Source: Pollutiaquabacter aromativorans
Lineage (GTDB): Bacteria; Bacteroidota; Bacteroidia; AKYH767-A; 2013-40CM-41-45
Reading direction: 5' to 3'
Length of the DNA: 64,000 nt
Assembly (NCBI GenBank): GCA_049177215.1
Contig: CP185379.1
Location: 806,001-870,000 of the forward strand
The notes below the pieces were generated by a model that was given only the letters and a program-made list of their open reading frames with translations, made no database searches and was not told the origin of the DNA. Both the position numbers and the translations under genes were made by a program. Positions within the stretch are counted from its first letter, which is position 1; the number at the start of each line of letters is the position of its first letter. Below, in pieces: positions 18,020 to 27,613 of this stretch.

Positions 18020-18050
18020 TTGCACAAGGGCGAGTTTCGGCTTACTTTTG
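18020..18050 (+). promoter_or_regulatory. Promoter of the hpt-adk-obgE operon
   Basis: TTG at 18020-18022, a 20-base spacer, then TACTTTTG at 18043-18050, matching both parts of the Bacteroidota promoter (TTG / TAnnTTTG). The ATG of hpt follows 19 bases later. This is the best two-part promoter in the window. Confidence 0.65.
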
Positions 18051-18069
18051 CGCCTTAGCCGGCCGGCCT

Positions 18070-18609
18070 ATGTCCACCATCGTTGTACGCGATAAGCGTT
18101 TCGAGATTTCCATTCCCAGCAGTACGATCACAACGCGGATTGACGAGATGGCCGCGGAGATCAACCAGCAATTTTCCGGCAAACGTCCTGTCTTCGTCGT
18201 AGTACTGAATGGCGCCTTTCTCTTCGGATCCGAAGTATTCAGACGATTCGAAGGCGATTGCGAGCTAGCCTTCATCCGGTTGGCTTCCTATTCGGGTACG
18301 CAATCGACCGGGAATGTCCGGAACCTTGTGGGTTTAACGCAGGAAATCCGGGACCGTCATGTCATCATCCTGGAAGATATCGTTGATACCGGTGAAACCG
18401 CCGTTCACCTTCTGGATGAGTTGAATGCACGACAGCCGGCATCGATTTCTTTTGCGAGCCTGTTGTTCAAGCCGGCCGCATTGAAACGGGAAGTCAAACT
18501 CGACTATGTCGGATTCGAAGTTCCGAACGACTTCTTACTGGGCTTTGGCCTGGATTACGACGGCCTGGGCCGAAACCTTAACGATATCTATAAGCTTGCC
18601 AATTCCTGA
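18070..18609 (+). CDS. hpt: Hypoxanthine phosphoribosyltransferase
   Basis: This purine salvage enzyme makes IMP (and GMP) from hypoxanthine (guanine) and PRPP. The 179-residue product has the flexible-loop opening VVLNGAFLFGSE, the PRPP-binding signature VIILEDIVDTGET, and the C-terminal LDYVGFEVPNDFLLGFGLDYDG (key part FEVPNDFLLGFGLDY) that contacts the purine. A much longer open frame extends upstream over purK, but the promoter at 18020-18050 and family length place the start at ATG 18070. It heads a unit hpt-adk-obgE-PAP2-pafA with gaps of 8, 50, 1 and -11 bases, and sits back to back with purK-purE, so salvage and synthesis of purines share one control region. Confidence 0.96.
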   Translation: MSTIVVRDKRFEISIPSSTITTRIDEMAAEINQQFSGKRPVFVVVLNGAFLFGSEVFRRFEGDCELAFIRLASYSGTQSTGNVRNLVGLTQEIRDRHVIILEDIVDTGETAVHLLDELNARQPASISFASLLFKPAALKREVKLDYVGFEVPNDFLLGFGLDYDGLGRNLNDIYKLANS

Positions 18610-18617
18610 TCATCGCC

Positions 18618-19196
18618 ATGTTGAACCTCGTACTCTTCGGACCGCCGGGAGCCGGTAAAGGCACCCAATCGGAGAAACTGATCGCCCGTTATAGCCTCGT
18701 TCATCTTTCGACCGGGGATATTCTTCGGAGCGAAGTGGCGAATCAGACCACCCTTGGAATAGAGGCGAAGAAGTTGATGGATCAGGGTTTGCTGGTTCCC
18801 GACGCGGTCGTGATTGGTATGATCGAGTCGAGGCTGGAGCAGCATAAGGATGGTAAAGGCTTCATCTTCGATGGTTTCCCCAGAACCACTGCGCAGGCGG
18901 AAGCGCTCGATGCCTTGTTGAAGCGTCATAACACAGCCATAACCTGCATGCTTGCATTGGAAGTTCCGGATGAAGAATTGATTCGTCGGTTACTGAACCG
19001 GGGAAAGGAGTCCGGCAGAGCGGATGATCAGGACGAAAAGGTGATTGCGAAGCGGATTGTAGAATACAATGCGAAGACCGCGCCCCTTAAGCAGTACTAT
19101 TCTCAGCAACAGAAGTTTCATGGGATCCAGGGTGTGGGAACCATTGATGAGATCTTCCAGTCACTTACTACGCAGATTGACCGATACCCGGCCTGA
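18618..19196 (+). CDS. adk: Adenylate kinase
   Basis: Adk interconverts ATP + AMP with 2 ADP. The 192-residue product is the short type without the zinc-binding LID, as is normal in Bacteroidota. It has the P-loop LFGPPGAGKGTQ, the AMP-binding STGDILRSEV, the DGFPRT signature, RLLNRGKESGRADD in the abbreviated LID, and a C-terminal helix. It starts eight bases after hpt. A role in balancing adenine nucleotides fits the hpt neighbour. Confidence 0.97.
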   Translation: MLNLVLFGPPGAGKGTQSEKLIARYSLVHLSTGDILRSEVANQTTLGIEAKKLMDQGLLVPDAVVIGMIESRLEQHKDGKGFIFDGFPRTTAQAEALDALLKRHNTAITCMLALEVPDEELIRRLLNRGKESGRADDQDEKVIAKRIVEYNAKTAPLKQYYSQQQKFHGIQGVGTIDEIFQSLTTQIDRYPA

Positions 19197-19246
19197 ATAT
19201 TCAGTCCGGCACTAAAAATATTAATTGAGCAGCAGGGCCAGCGCAG

Positions 19247-20248
19247 ATGTCTTCCAACTTTGTCGATTACGTAAAGATCTGTTGTCGCAGCGGTGCTGGC
19301 GGCCCTGGATCCGTTCATTTTCACCGAGACAAGCATACGGCCAAGGGTGGGCCCGACGGCGGTGACGGTGGAGAAGGCGGCAGCATTATTCTACGGGGTA
19401 ACAAGCAACTGTGGACACTTTTACACCTGAAATACCGGAAGCACGTAATCGCAGAGCCAGGTGAGAAAGGGTCGAATGCACTGAAGACGGGTGCTTCCGG
19501 CAAAGATGAGATCCTCGATGTTCCCATCGGAACGGTGGCAAAGGACGCGGAGACGAATGAAGTCCTGTTCGAGATCACGGAAGACGGACAGGAGCAAGTA
19601 CTGGTTCCCGGCGGACGGGGAGGGAAGGGGAATAATTTCTTCAAGACCTCCACGCTTCAGACTCCACGCTTCGCACAGCCAGGCGAACCGGGTCGTGAAG
19701 AATGGAAGATACTGGAGCTTAAGATCCTTGCCGACGTAGGGTTGGTGGGATTCCCGAACGCAGGGAAGAGTACGTTGCTGTCGGTTGTCAGTGCCGCCAA
19801 GCCGGAGATTGCCGATTATCCGTTCACGACATTGGTGCCGAATCTGGGTATCGTATCCTATCGGGATGGTCGTTCATTCGTAATGGCTGACATACCGGGA
19901 ATTATCGAAGGCGCCCATGCTGGTAAGGGATTGGGTTTGCGTTTTCTGCGACACATTGAACGCAACTCGGTATTGCTTTTCATGGTTCCCTGCGACTCCA
20001 AAGACATCCGCAGGGAATATGCGATTCTTGTTAACGAGTTGGAACAGTATAACCCGGAGTTGTTGCATAAGGATCGGGTGCTCGCTGTCACGAAGTGCGA
20101 TCTGTTGGATCAGGAATTACTGCAAGCCATGCAGTCGGAAGTGCCTAAGGGTGTACAGGCCGTATTCATTTCTTCTGCTACCGGCATGGGGATCGATCGG
20201 TTGAAGGATGCACTTTGGGCGACCTTGAACAAACCGGAGCAGCCTTGA
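19247..20248 (+). CDS. obgE: GTPase ObgE/CgtA
   Basis: Obg is an essential ribosome-associated GTPase involved in 50S assembly and stress control. Residues 1-158 are the glycine-rich Obg fold (GGPDGGDGGEGGSI, VPGGRGGKGNNFF), followed by the G domain with G1 GFPNAGKSTLL, switch I region DYPFTTLVPNLG, G3 ADIPGIIEGAHAGKGLG and G4 TKCD. At 333 residues it lacks the extra C-terminal OCT domain of Gram-positive Obg, as is normal in this phylum. It starts 50 bases after adk and is followed after one base by the PAP2 gene. Confidence 0.97.
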   Translation: MSSNFVDYVKICCRSGAGGPGSVHFHRDKHTAKGGPDGGDGGEGGSIILRGNKQLWTLLHLKYRKHVIAEPGEKGSNALKTGASGKDEILDVPIGTVAKDAETNEVLFEITEDGQEQVLVPGGRGGKGNNFFKTSTLQTPRFAQPGEPGREEWKILELKILADVGLVGFPNAGKSTLLSVVSAAKPEIADYPFTTLVPNLGIVSYRDGRSFVMADIPGIIEGAHAGKGLGLRFLRHIERNSVLLFMVPCDSKDIRREYAILVNELEQYNPELLHKDRVLAVTKCDLLDQELLQAMQSEVPKGVQAVFISSATGMGIDRLKDALWATLNKPEQP

Positions 20249-20249
20249 G

Positions 20250-20831
20250 ATGTGGGAGCGACTCGACGCGATTGACACGCAACTGCTGTTAGCCCTCAAC
20301 GGGATACATGCCCCCTGGCTCGATTCCGTTTTTACCTTCATCAGCGCTCGGTTTGTCTGGTTGCCGCTCTACGCGTATTTTGCGTGGAAGCTATACAAGG
20401 CATTGCCCGGACGATTTCTCGTCCGCCTGGTCGTGATCGCTTTGTTGATCACTGCCAGTGACCAATTGGCATCCGGCGTGATCAAGCCGTTGGTACAACG
20501 TCCGCGTCCCTGTCATGTTCCGGAGCTGGAAGGAAAACTGCACCTGGTTGACGGTAATTGCGGAGGCCCGTATGGGTTCGTGTCTTCGCACGCCGCCAAT
20601 ACCTTCGCACTCGCAACGTTCTTGTGGTTGTTATTCTCGCGCAGACACGGTCGTGCCGGTTGGTACCCGATGTTTGCCTGGGCAGCGGTAGTTTCCTATA
20701 GCCGCATTTATCTTGGCGTACATTATCCCGGGGATATCCTATGCGCAGCCTTGCTGGGAACCGTCCTTGGCGTATTGGCTTATCTTGTCATCGTTAGAAT
20801 AGAAAAGCACCCCATCGCTCATGCAACGTAA
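20250..20831 (+). CDS. PAP2-family membrane phosphatase
   Basis: A 193-residue polytopic membrane protein with the three phosphatase signature motifs: KPLVQRPRP (KxxxxxxRP), the SSHAANT block containing the catalytic histidine, and SRIYLGVHYPGD with the second histidine. About five or six hydrophobic segments surround them, placing the active site on the outer face of the inner membrane. Such enzymes dephosphorylate undecaprenyl pyrophosphate or lipid phosphates; the bactoprenol role is likely but unproven. The gene starts one base after obgE and overlaps the downstream phosphatase gene by 11 bases. Confidence 0.92.
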   Translation: MWERLDAIDTQLLLALNGIHAPWLDSVFTFISARFVWLPLYAYFAWKLYKALPGRFLVRLVVIALLITASDQLASGVIKPLVQRPRPCHVPELEGKLHLVDGNCGGPYGFVSSHAANTFALATFLWLLFSRRHGRAGWYPMFAWAAVVSYSRIYLGVHYPGDILCAALLGTVLGVLAYLVIVRIEKHPIAHAT

Positions 20832-22497
20832 ATTTTCATTCCTGAGACTTACCCTCCTTTGCAGTTTGCTCGCCAGTTTCACGACTGGCCGGGCACAGAA
20901 ATCAAAAGTCAATCCCGGGGGAAGCACAGGACCCGACCGGCCTCGTCTGGTGGTCGGTATTGTGGTAGACCAGATGCGTTATGATTATCTCTATCGGTAT
21001 TGGAATCAATATGGAGAAACGGGCTTCAAGCGATTACTGCGGGAAGGATTTTCCTGCCAGGACGCTCATTTCGATTACGTGCCGACCTATACGGCTCCCG
21101 GTCATGCCTGTATTTATACCGGGACTACGCCCTCGGTAAACGGTATCATTTCGAATGAATGGTTCGATCGCGAGAGCAGGAAAGGGGTGTATTGTGTCAA
21201 CGATACGACCGTAAAACCGGTCGGGACAACCTCCATCTCCGGGAAAATGTCACCACATCGCCTGCTGACGACCACGATCACGGATGAACTTCGATTCGCC
21301 ACCAACGATCGCTCCAAGGTCATTGCGTTAGCCCTCAAGGATCGTGGCGCGATATTGCCCGGCGGGCACCGGGCCAATGCCGCATATTGGCACGACCCGT
21401 ATCTCGACAACTGGGTGACCAGTACGTATTACATGAACGCCTTACCGGATTGGGTGACGCGTTTCAACGAACGGAAGGTTGCCGACTCGTTGCTGCAATA
21501 TTCGTGGGAAACCTTATTGCCCATTCGCGAATACACCCAAAGTACAGCAGACGATTCTCCGTACGAAGGGAAGTTCAAGGGAGAAACTGCTCCGGTTTTC
21601 CCACACAAACTGGCTGAATTGAAAAAGACCGATGGAGAATTGATCCGTCGCACGCCATTCGGAAATACGTACACGTTCATGTTCGCGAAGGCCGCTTTGG
21701 CGGGTGAGCAATTGGGAAAAGGAGAGGAGACTGATTTTTTAGCAGTCAGTTTATCTTCTCCTGATTATATCGGGCATCAATTTGGTATCAATTCGATTGA
21801 AGTACAGGATACCTATTTGCGACTGGACCGCGAACTGGGAGATTTCCTGAGCGCGCTTGACCGTCAGGTCGGCACCGGAAACTATCTCGTGTTCCTGACC
21901 GCTGATCATGGCGCGGTGGCGAATCCCCAGTACAACGACGATCATCATGTGCCGGCGGGATTTTTCGAAGAAGATCTGCTCGGGGATACGCTTAAGAAAT
22001 TTCTTGCCAGGACTTATTTGTCCGATACACTCTTGCTGAATGTAAACTCGAACGCGATCTATCTGAACCGTGCGGAAATTGCCGCTAAGAAATTGTCGCT
22101 CGAGGAAGTGCAGTCACGGGTCGTCCAATTGGTTTCGTCTTTCCCCGGGGTTGCGGTGGCGCTATCGGGCAGCGAATTGGGGCGCTATCTGCAACGTGAC
22201 GGCATTGCCTCTCTGATGCAGCGAGGGTTCAATGTGCAACGTTCAGCCGATGTATCTGTACAGTTGAAGCCCGGTTGGCTGGACTGGTATGTAAAGACCG
22301 GAACATCTCATGGCGCTGCCTACAGTTACGACACCCATGTTCCGATCGTCTTCATGGGTTATGGCATTCGGCCTGGTGCTACGGCTGCTCCCGTATCGGT
22401 CAAAGACATTGCACCGACCCTCGCGGTTTTATTGTCTGTTGAAAACCCCAACGGCACCACGGGAAAGGCCATTCAGTCCATCGTTGAGCGGCCGTAA
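20821..22497 (+). CDS. pafA: PafA-type secreted alkaline phosphatase
   Basis: The 558-residue product has a signal peptide (hydrophobic residues 8-20, cleavage after GRAQ) and belongs to the alkaline phosphatase superfamily. Nucleophile region: YTAPGHACIYTG with the threonine before APGH; the SNEWFD asparagine; LALKDRGAILPGGHRAN with the lysine/arginine pair that marks the PafA monoesterases; and metal ligands in SSPDYIGHQFG, TADHGA and TSHGAAYSYD. It hydrolyses phosphate monoesters in the periplasm and is generally constitutive rather than phosphate-repressed in characterised relatives. It overlaps the PAP2 gene by 11 bases and ends the hpt operon. Confidence 0.9.
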   Translation: MQRKFSFLRLTLLCSLLASFTTGRAQKSKVNPGGSTGPDRPRLVVGIVVDQMRYDYLYRYWNQYGETGFKRLLREGFSCQDAHFDYVPTYTAPGHACIYTGTTPSVNGIISNEWFDRESRKGVYCVNDTTVKPVGTTSISGKMSPHRLLTTTITDELRFATNDRSKVIALALKDRGAILPGGHRANAAYWHDPYLDNWVTSTYYMNALPDWVTRFNERKVADSLLQYSWETLLPIREYTQSTADDSPYEGKFKGETAPVFPHKLAELKKTDGELIRRTPFGNTYTFMFAKAALAGEQLGKGEETDFLAVSLSSPDYIGHQFGINSIEVQDTYLRLDRELGDFLSALDRQVGTGNYLVFLTADHGAVANPQYNDDHHVPAGFFEEDLLGDTLKKFLARTYLSDTLLLNVNSNAIYLNRAEIAAKKLSLEEVQSRVVQLVSSFPGVAVALSGSELGRYLQRDGIASLMQRGFNVQRSADVSVQLKPGWLDWYVKTGTSHGAAYSYDTHVPIVFMGYGIRPGATAAPVSVKDIAPTLAVLLSVENPNGTTGKAIQSIVERP

Positions 22498-22714
22498 TTT
22501 CTCATTTTACCATTGCAAACACCCCATTCACCCAAGCCTGGTGTGGATTGACCAGCCATAAGGGCCTATTCGGCCAAATTTGAAGGGTTGTTGATAAAAA
22601 CTCCCTTACTTTTAACTACCTGTAATGTGCTGATTTACGGCGAATTGGTTATTTTTAGTTCCGGATAAATCAGGTGACAATATTACCTGGTCAACTCCTC
22701 TAATACTAGTTTCT

Positions 22715-25700
22715 ATGAAAAGGAAGAATCTACTCCTTGCATTCCTTACCGCTTTCTCTTTTGGCTTTCTCGGAATACGGCAAGACGTTCGCGCAAGTCA
22801 TGCCATGGGTGCCGACCTCACGTATGAATGCCTCGGAGGGAATCAATACAGACTTCGTTTTTCCTTTTATCGAGACTGTGCGGGTATCCCTGCTCCCGCG
22901 TCGATTCTGACTGAATATTATTCGACTTGTTTCCCGGGCCCTTTCAACGTAACGCTCAATCCGGTAAGTCCAATACCCAACCAGATATCGCCGGTTTGTC
23001 CGACCGCGACCAGCACGTGTAATGGAGGAACCTTCACCGGGATCGAAGAATGGATTTATGAAGCAACGGTCACCCTGCCCGGCCCCTGTGCCGACTGGAT
23101 CTTTACCCATAGCGAGTGCTGCCGAAATTCCGCTATCACGACCATCGCGAATCCCGGATCAGAGAACCTCGTCGTGTATTCGCAACTTGACAATACCAAC
23201 GGCCTTTGCAATAACTCGCCGACCTTCTCCAACAATCCCGTTCCGTTCGCCTGCGTAGGTCAGCGTTTTTGTTTCAATCACGGCGCGTTTGATGTCGACG
23301 GAGATTCACTGTCCTATCAGCTTATCAACCCGCTCACCAGCATCTCACTTGGCGGTGCGAGCACCACGGTATCGTACAATGGCGGCTATTCAAGTACCCA
23401 GCCTGTCATCTCGACACCACCGGCACCTCCCGCGTCCTTCAACACAAGTACCGGTGACTTCTGCATTACGCCAACACAACAGGATGTAACCGTTTTCGCA
23501 GTTTTGGTCAACGAGTATCGTAATGGTGTACTGATCGGGCAGGTTGAACGCGATATCCAGTTGACAGTGCTTAACTGCAACAACTTCTTACCCACTTTGA
23601 CGGGTATTAACGGAACGCCTTCGTTCTCACGAAATTTGTGTGCGGATCAGCCTTTCAGTTTCTACATCGCCTCCATCGATGCTGATGCACCCAATACCAC
23701 GACCATCACCTGGGACTTCGGTATTCCGGGTGCTACGCTCACCATGACCGGTGGTCAGCGTGATTCCGCCTTCTTCAGTTGGACGCCTACACAGGCCGAC
23801 ATCGGCGGGCCGTATTGCTTTACGGCAACCGTGGCTGACGATAACTGCCCTTACATCGGGACACAGATTTACTCGTATTGCTTCACCGTTCGCGGTGTGG
23901 AAGCGGATGCGGGACCGGACCAGGCCATTTCCTGTGGTGCCACAGCCAACCTCAGTGGAAGCGCGTCCGGTGGCAGTGGTATCTACTCCTATGCGTGGAA
24001 TCCGGGAAACATCCCGGGCCAAAACCTCAACGGAGTTGGTATCGGGCAATATGTGCTGACGGTTAACGACGGACAGTGTACCAACACCGATACCGTTAAC
24101 ATCACGCCCGGATCCGGCGTTCCGGTGGCCAACTTCAGTTTCACCAACAACTGCAGTGGCGCTCCGATTCAATTCACGGATCAGACCGCTGTCGGCAGTG
24201 GTACGATTTCCACCTGGAGTTGGAATTTCGGGGATGGTAATACATCCGCTCAACAAAATCCTCAGCACCAGTATGCCGCCAACGGAACCTATCAGGTTAC
24301 GTTGATCGTGCAGACGCCTACGGGATGTTCCGATACCATTCAGCAACAGATTACCGTGAACACCAACATCCCGACTGCGCAATTCACTTCTGCCAGTGTT
24401 TGTCAAGGTGCACCGATGTCGTTCACCGATCAGTCGCTGGGTACGCCTAACGCGTGGTCCTGGAATTTCGGAGACCCGGCTTCCGGAAGCAACACCTCGG
24501 CATCACAAAATCCCTCGCATACGTTCAGCGGTTCGGGAAATTATACCGTTACGCTCACAGTCACTAACGCAGCGGGCTGTACCAGTACGGTTCAGAGCAA
24601 CGTCACCGTTAATGCGAATCCAACCATCACGGTCAACAACGCCCAGATCTGCGAAGGACAACAGGCAGTAATTTCCGGGCCAGCGGGATTCTCGAGCTAT
24701 TCCTGGAATACGGGATCAACCCAATCATCCATTACGGTGAGTCCTACTGTTACCACGACCTATACACTTACTGTAACTGATGGAAACGGATGTACAGCGA
24801 GTGATCCTGCCACCCTTACCGTCAATCCGCTTCCGGTTGCAAATGCCGGCAATCCGCAAACGATCTGCGAAGGTCAACAGGCGACGTTGAATGGAGGAGG
24901 GGGAGCGAGTTACGAATGGAATCCGGGTGCACTCGCCGGACAGAGTGTCAACGTTACCCCGACATCGACATCTACTTACACCGTTACCGTCACCAGCGGA
25001 GCCGGTTGCACTTCCACCGCCAGCGTTACCATCAACGTCAATCAGATGCCTTCGGTCAATGCCGGTGATGATCTGGCCATTTGCAAAGGCGGCAGTATCA
25101 CCATTACGGCTGTCTCGCCGATTGGCTCTTTTACCTGGCAACCTGGTAACCTCAACGGATCCAGCATTACAGTGTCACCGACGGTGACCACGGATTATAC
25201 GGTACAGGTCAGCGACGCGATCGGTTGCTCCGGTTCCGACATTGTTCGGGTGACGGTGAATCCCTTACCGGTAGCGGCGTTTTCTTCTACCGCCCCTGCC
25301 TGCAGGAATTCGACGATCGATTTTACGGATGCTTCGCAGATACCGTCCGGGTCAGTGACAGCCTGGAGTTGGACGTTTGACAATGGCCAGACGTCCGCTG
25401 CACAAGATCCGAACAGTACTTACCCGCTGGATGGGAATTATCAGGTCCAATTGATCGTGGCGTCCGATGCGGGCTGCCGCGATACGGTCGTGAATGCCAT
25501 TACCATTCATCCGTTACCGACCGCGGTTGCCGGACTGGATCAGGATATCTGCCCCGGTTTCAATGCTACACTGACAGGTTCAGGTGGTGCTGCTTACGAA
25601 TGGTCACCCGGCGGCTTGTTGGGCGCATCGATCGTTGTTTCGCCTGCCGCTACCACGGACTATCAAGTCCTTGTTACGGATGCCAATGGGTGCACGGGTA

Positions 25701-27460
25701 CCGACATTGTTCGGGTGAATGTACGGCCTGTTCCGGTGGCCAATGCCGGTACTGACCAGTCGATCTGTTTCGGTGAATCCGCTACGCTCTATGCGACTGG
25801 AGGTGATACGTACCTGTGGTTGAACTCGGGAGGTGTGACGACGCAGAACTGGAATGTGGCCCCCCAGGGAACCCGTACCTACGATGTGATCGTGACGAAC
25901 AGTTTCGGGTGTAAGGATACGGACCAGGTGGAAGTTCGGGTTAACCCCTTACCGGTAGCCGCTTTCGGAAATACTGCACCTGTATGCCAATTTAATTCCA
26001 TCAGTTTCGACGATCAGTCTTCCGTCGCCAGTGGAAACGTTAGCGCCTGGGCCTGGGATTTTGGGAACGGAGTCAACAGTTCCAATCAGAATGCGCAGGT
26101 GCCTTATCAGACTGCCGGCGATTTTCCGGTTACGCTGATTATCACCACCGATGCCGGTTGCCGCGATACCGTCAGCCAGACGGTACGGGTCAATGCAAAA
26201 CCTGTTGCCGGCTTCAACCATTCGGATGTCTGCGCAGGGGTTCCGATCCTCTTTGAAAGCACTTCGTCGATCAGCGACGCTACCCCGCTTTCCTTGAGCT
26301 GGAATCTGGGCGACAATACCGCCTCGGCCAATCCGTCCTTCAATCATCTGTACGCCAGTTACGGTTCCTACCCGGTTACCTTGCTGGTAACCTCAACAGC
26401 GGGATGTACCGATTCGATTCGTCGTGTCGCCAATGTATTCGCCTTGCCCGACGCGGCCTTCACTGTGCCCTACGTTTGTGAAGATGATGCAGTGGCATTC
26501 ACGGACGGTTCCACGATACCGGATGGTTTCGTAAGCGATTGGTATTGGACACTTGGTGATGGCTCCGTTGCCGCGGAATCGAACCCGACGCATACTTATC
26601 AGGAGCAGGGGAATTATCCGATTCACTTACTCATCACAAGCAATCACGGTTGCCAGGACAGTACCGACGGTCTGATCCGGGTAATTCCACGACCGTTGGC
26701 GGATTTCAGCACCCAGAATGTGTGTCTTGGTTTTGAGACCAACCTCACGAGTCTGGCGCAGCCTTCCACCGGTCCGATCACTTCGTATCTCTGGGATTTC
26801 GGTGACGGTACATCCTCGGAAGAGGAGAACCCGGTTCACATCTATAGTAATTCGGGTTGGTACACCGTAAGTCTGACGGTACGGTCCGACAGCGGATGTG
26901 CCACTACGATGATTCGTCCGAACGCCCTGAACATCTTCGCGCCGCCCGTGGCTGATTTCAGCACCAACTCCTCCCAGGCCAGTGACATTTACCCCATGGT
27001 CAATTTCACGAACCAGACGAGCAGCCCGGGATTCTTCTTCTGGGATTTCGGTGATAGTACTACTTCCACCGATTACAGCCCGCTCCATATCTACCCGGAG
27101 ATCGGAATCTATGATATCCGGCTCGTGGCGATCGATTATAACGGTTGCGTTGATACCACCTATCAGCGTATCGAATTGCGCCCCAGTTCGACACTCTTTG
27201 TTCCAAATACCTTTACACCAAATGGTGACTTGAAAAACGACGTTTTCAAGGCGTATTCGTACAATGTCATCCGTTTGGAAGGGGCCATTTATGACCGTTG
27301 GGGTTTGAAGATCTTCGAGTGGAACACGCTCGAAGGCGGATGGGACGGTAAGGTTAACGGTTCCCCGGCTCAGGCTGATACCTACGTTTACCGTATCGCG
27401 GTCATTGACGTGAACGACAAGCGCGATGTAGTCATCGGACACGTGAACCTGGTTCGATAA
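22715..27460 (+). CDS. Giant PKD/Ig-repeat surface protein with T9SS type B sorting domain
   Basis: A 1581-residue secreted protein. A signal peptide (residues 1-28) is followed by an N-terminal Bacteroidota domain beginning HAMGADLTYECLGGNQYRL (residues about 29-280). I count about eight PKD domains (cores such as WSWNFGDGNTS, YLWDFGDGTSS, FFWDFGDST) and six shorter Ig-like repeats (cores such as ICEGQQATLNGGG, each ending in NPLP-like linkers). The last 85 residues, from LFVPNTFTPNGD through YDRWGLKIFEW to the end, are the gliding-motility-associated type B C-terminal signal, which sends the protein through the T9SS to the surface. Repeats with NPLPVAAF and DAGCRDTV occur twice almost identically, so some arose by recent duplication. 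Function is likely adhesion or matrix; ligand unknown. Confidence 0.93.
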   Translation: MKRKNLLLAFLTAFSFGFLGIRQDVRASHAMGADLTYECLGGNQYRLRFSFYRDCAGIPAPASILTEYYSTCFPGPFNVTLNPVSPIPNQISPVCPTATSTCNGGTFTGIEEWIYEATVTLPGPCADWIFTHSECCRNSAITTIANPGSENLVVYSQLDNTNGLCNNSPTFSNNPVPFACVGQRFCFNHGAFDVDGDSLSYQLINPLTSISLGGASTTVSYNGGYSSTQPVISTPPAPPASFNTSTGDFCITPTQQDVTVFAVLVNEYRNGVLIGQVERDIQLTVLNCNNFLPTLTGINGTPSFSRNLCADQPFSFYIASIDADAPNTTTITWDFGIPGATLTMTGGQRDSAFFSWTPTQADIGGPYCFTATVADDNCPYIGTQIYSYCFTVRGVEADAGPDQAISCGATANLSGSASGGSGIYSYAWNPGNIPGQNLNGVGIGQYVLTVNDGQCTNTDTVNITPGSGVPVANFSFTNNCSGAPIQFTDQTAVGSGTISTWSWNFGDGNTSAQQNPQHQYAANGTYQVTLIVQTPTGCSDTIQQQITVNTNIPTAQFTSASVCQGAPMSFTDQSLGTPNAWSWNFGDPASGSNTSASQNPSHTFSGSGNYTVTLTVTNAAGCTSTVQSNVTVNANPTITVNNAQICEGQQAVISGPAGFSSYSWNTGSTQSSITVSPTVTTTYTLTVTDGNGCTASDPATLTVNPLPVANAGNPQTICEGQQATLNGGGGASYEWNPGALAGQSVNVTPTSTSTYTVTVTSGAGCTSTASVTINVNQMPSVNAGDDLAICKGGSITITAVSPIGSFTWQPGNLNGSSITVSPTVTTDYTVQVSDAIGCSGSDIVRVTVNPLPVAAFSSTAPACRNSTIDFTDASQIPSGSVTAWSWTFDNGQTSAAQDPNSTYPLDGNYQVQLIVASDAGCRDTVVNAITIHPLPTAVAGLDQDICPGFNATLTGSGGAAYEWSPGGLLGASIVVSPAATTDYQVLVTDANGCTGTDIVRVNVRPVPVANAGTDQSICFGESATLYATGGDTYLWLNSGGVTTQNWNVAPQGTRTYDVIVTNSFGCKDTDQVEVRVNPLPVAAFGNTAPVCQFNSISFDDQSSVASGNVSAWAWDFGNGVNSSNQNAQVPYQTAGDFPVTLIITTDAGCRDTVSQTVRVNAKPVAGFNHSDVCAGVPILFESTSSISDATPLSLSWNLGDNTASANPSFNHLYASYGSYPVTLLVTSTAGCTDSIRRVANVFALPDAAFTVPYVCEDDAVAFTDGSTIPDGFVSDWYWTLGDGSVAAESNPTHTYQEQGNYPIHLLITSNHGCQDSTDGLIRVIPRPLADFSTQNVCLGFETNLTSLAQPSTGPITSYLWDFGDGTSSEEENPVHIYSNSGWYTVSLTVRSDSGCATTMIRPNALNIFAPPVADFSTNSSQASDIYPMVNFTNQTSSPGFFFWDFGDSTTSTDYSPLHIYPEIGIYDIRLVAIDYNGCVDTTYQRIELRPSSTLFVPNTFTPNGDLKNDVFKAYSYNVIRLEGAIYDRWGLKIFEWNTLEGGWDGKVNGSPAQADTYVYRIAVIDVNDKRDVVIGHVNLVR

Positions 27461-27480
27461 TTCCAGTTGAAATAGCTCGC

Positions 27481-27512
27481 AAAGCCGCCCCTGAGGCGGC
27501 TTTGTTGCTTTT
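27481..27512 (+). terminator. Rho-independent terminator of the PKD protein gene
   Basis: A nine-pair perfect stem, AAAGCCGCC (27481-27489) with GGCGGCTTT (27495-27503), five-base loop CCTGA, then a T-rich run GTTGCTTTT, starting 20 bases after the stop. Confidence 0.85.
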
Positions 27513-27515
27513 AGG

Positions 27516-27540
27516 CCTTGTCATATAAACCATGACAAGG
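27516..27540. repeat. Perfect inverted repeat after the terminator
   Basis: CCTTGTCAT (27516-27524) and ATGACAAGG (27532-27540) are perfect reverse complements, nine pairs with a seven-base loop, and GGGG-TAGT-CCCC (27539-27550) overlaps the end. No T-tract follows, so it does not look like a terminator; it may be an operator or an RNA structure. It lies about 75 bases before the promoter box of the next gene. Confidence 0.6.
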
Positions 27541-27613
27541 GGTAGTCCCCTATGTTGAAAAGTCCGGCTAAAAAAGGTGATCCTGAACGCAACATGATTT
27601 TCGTTCACCGTAT

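Noticed and set aside
26627..27442. 271-residue minus-strand open frame under the PKD protein
   Set aside because: The plus-strand gene is clear and the antisense frame is low complexity and without motifs.
22715..27460. CRISPR-like or satellite repeats in the PKD gene
   Set aside because: Similarity is between protein domains about 80 residues apart and of irregular length; no direct repeats with constant spacers.
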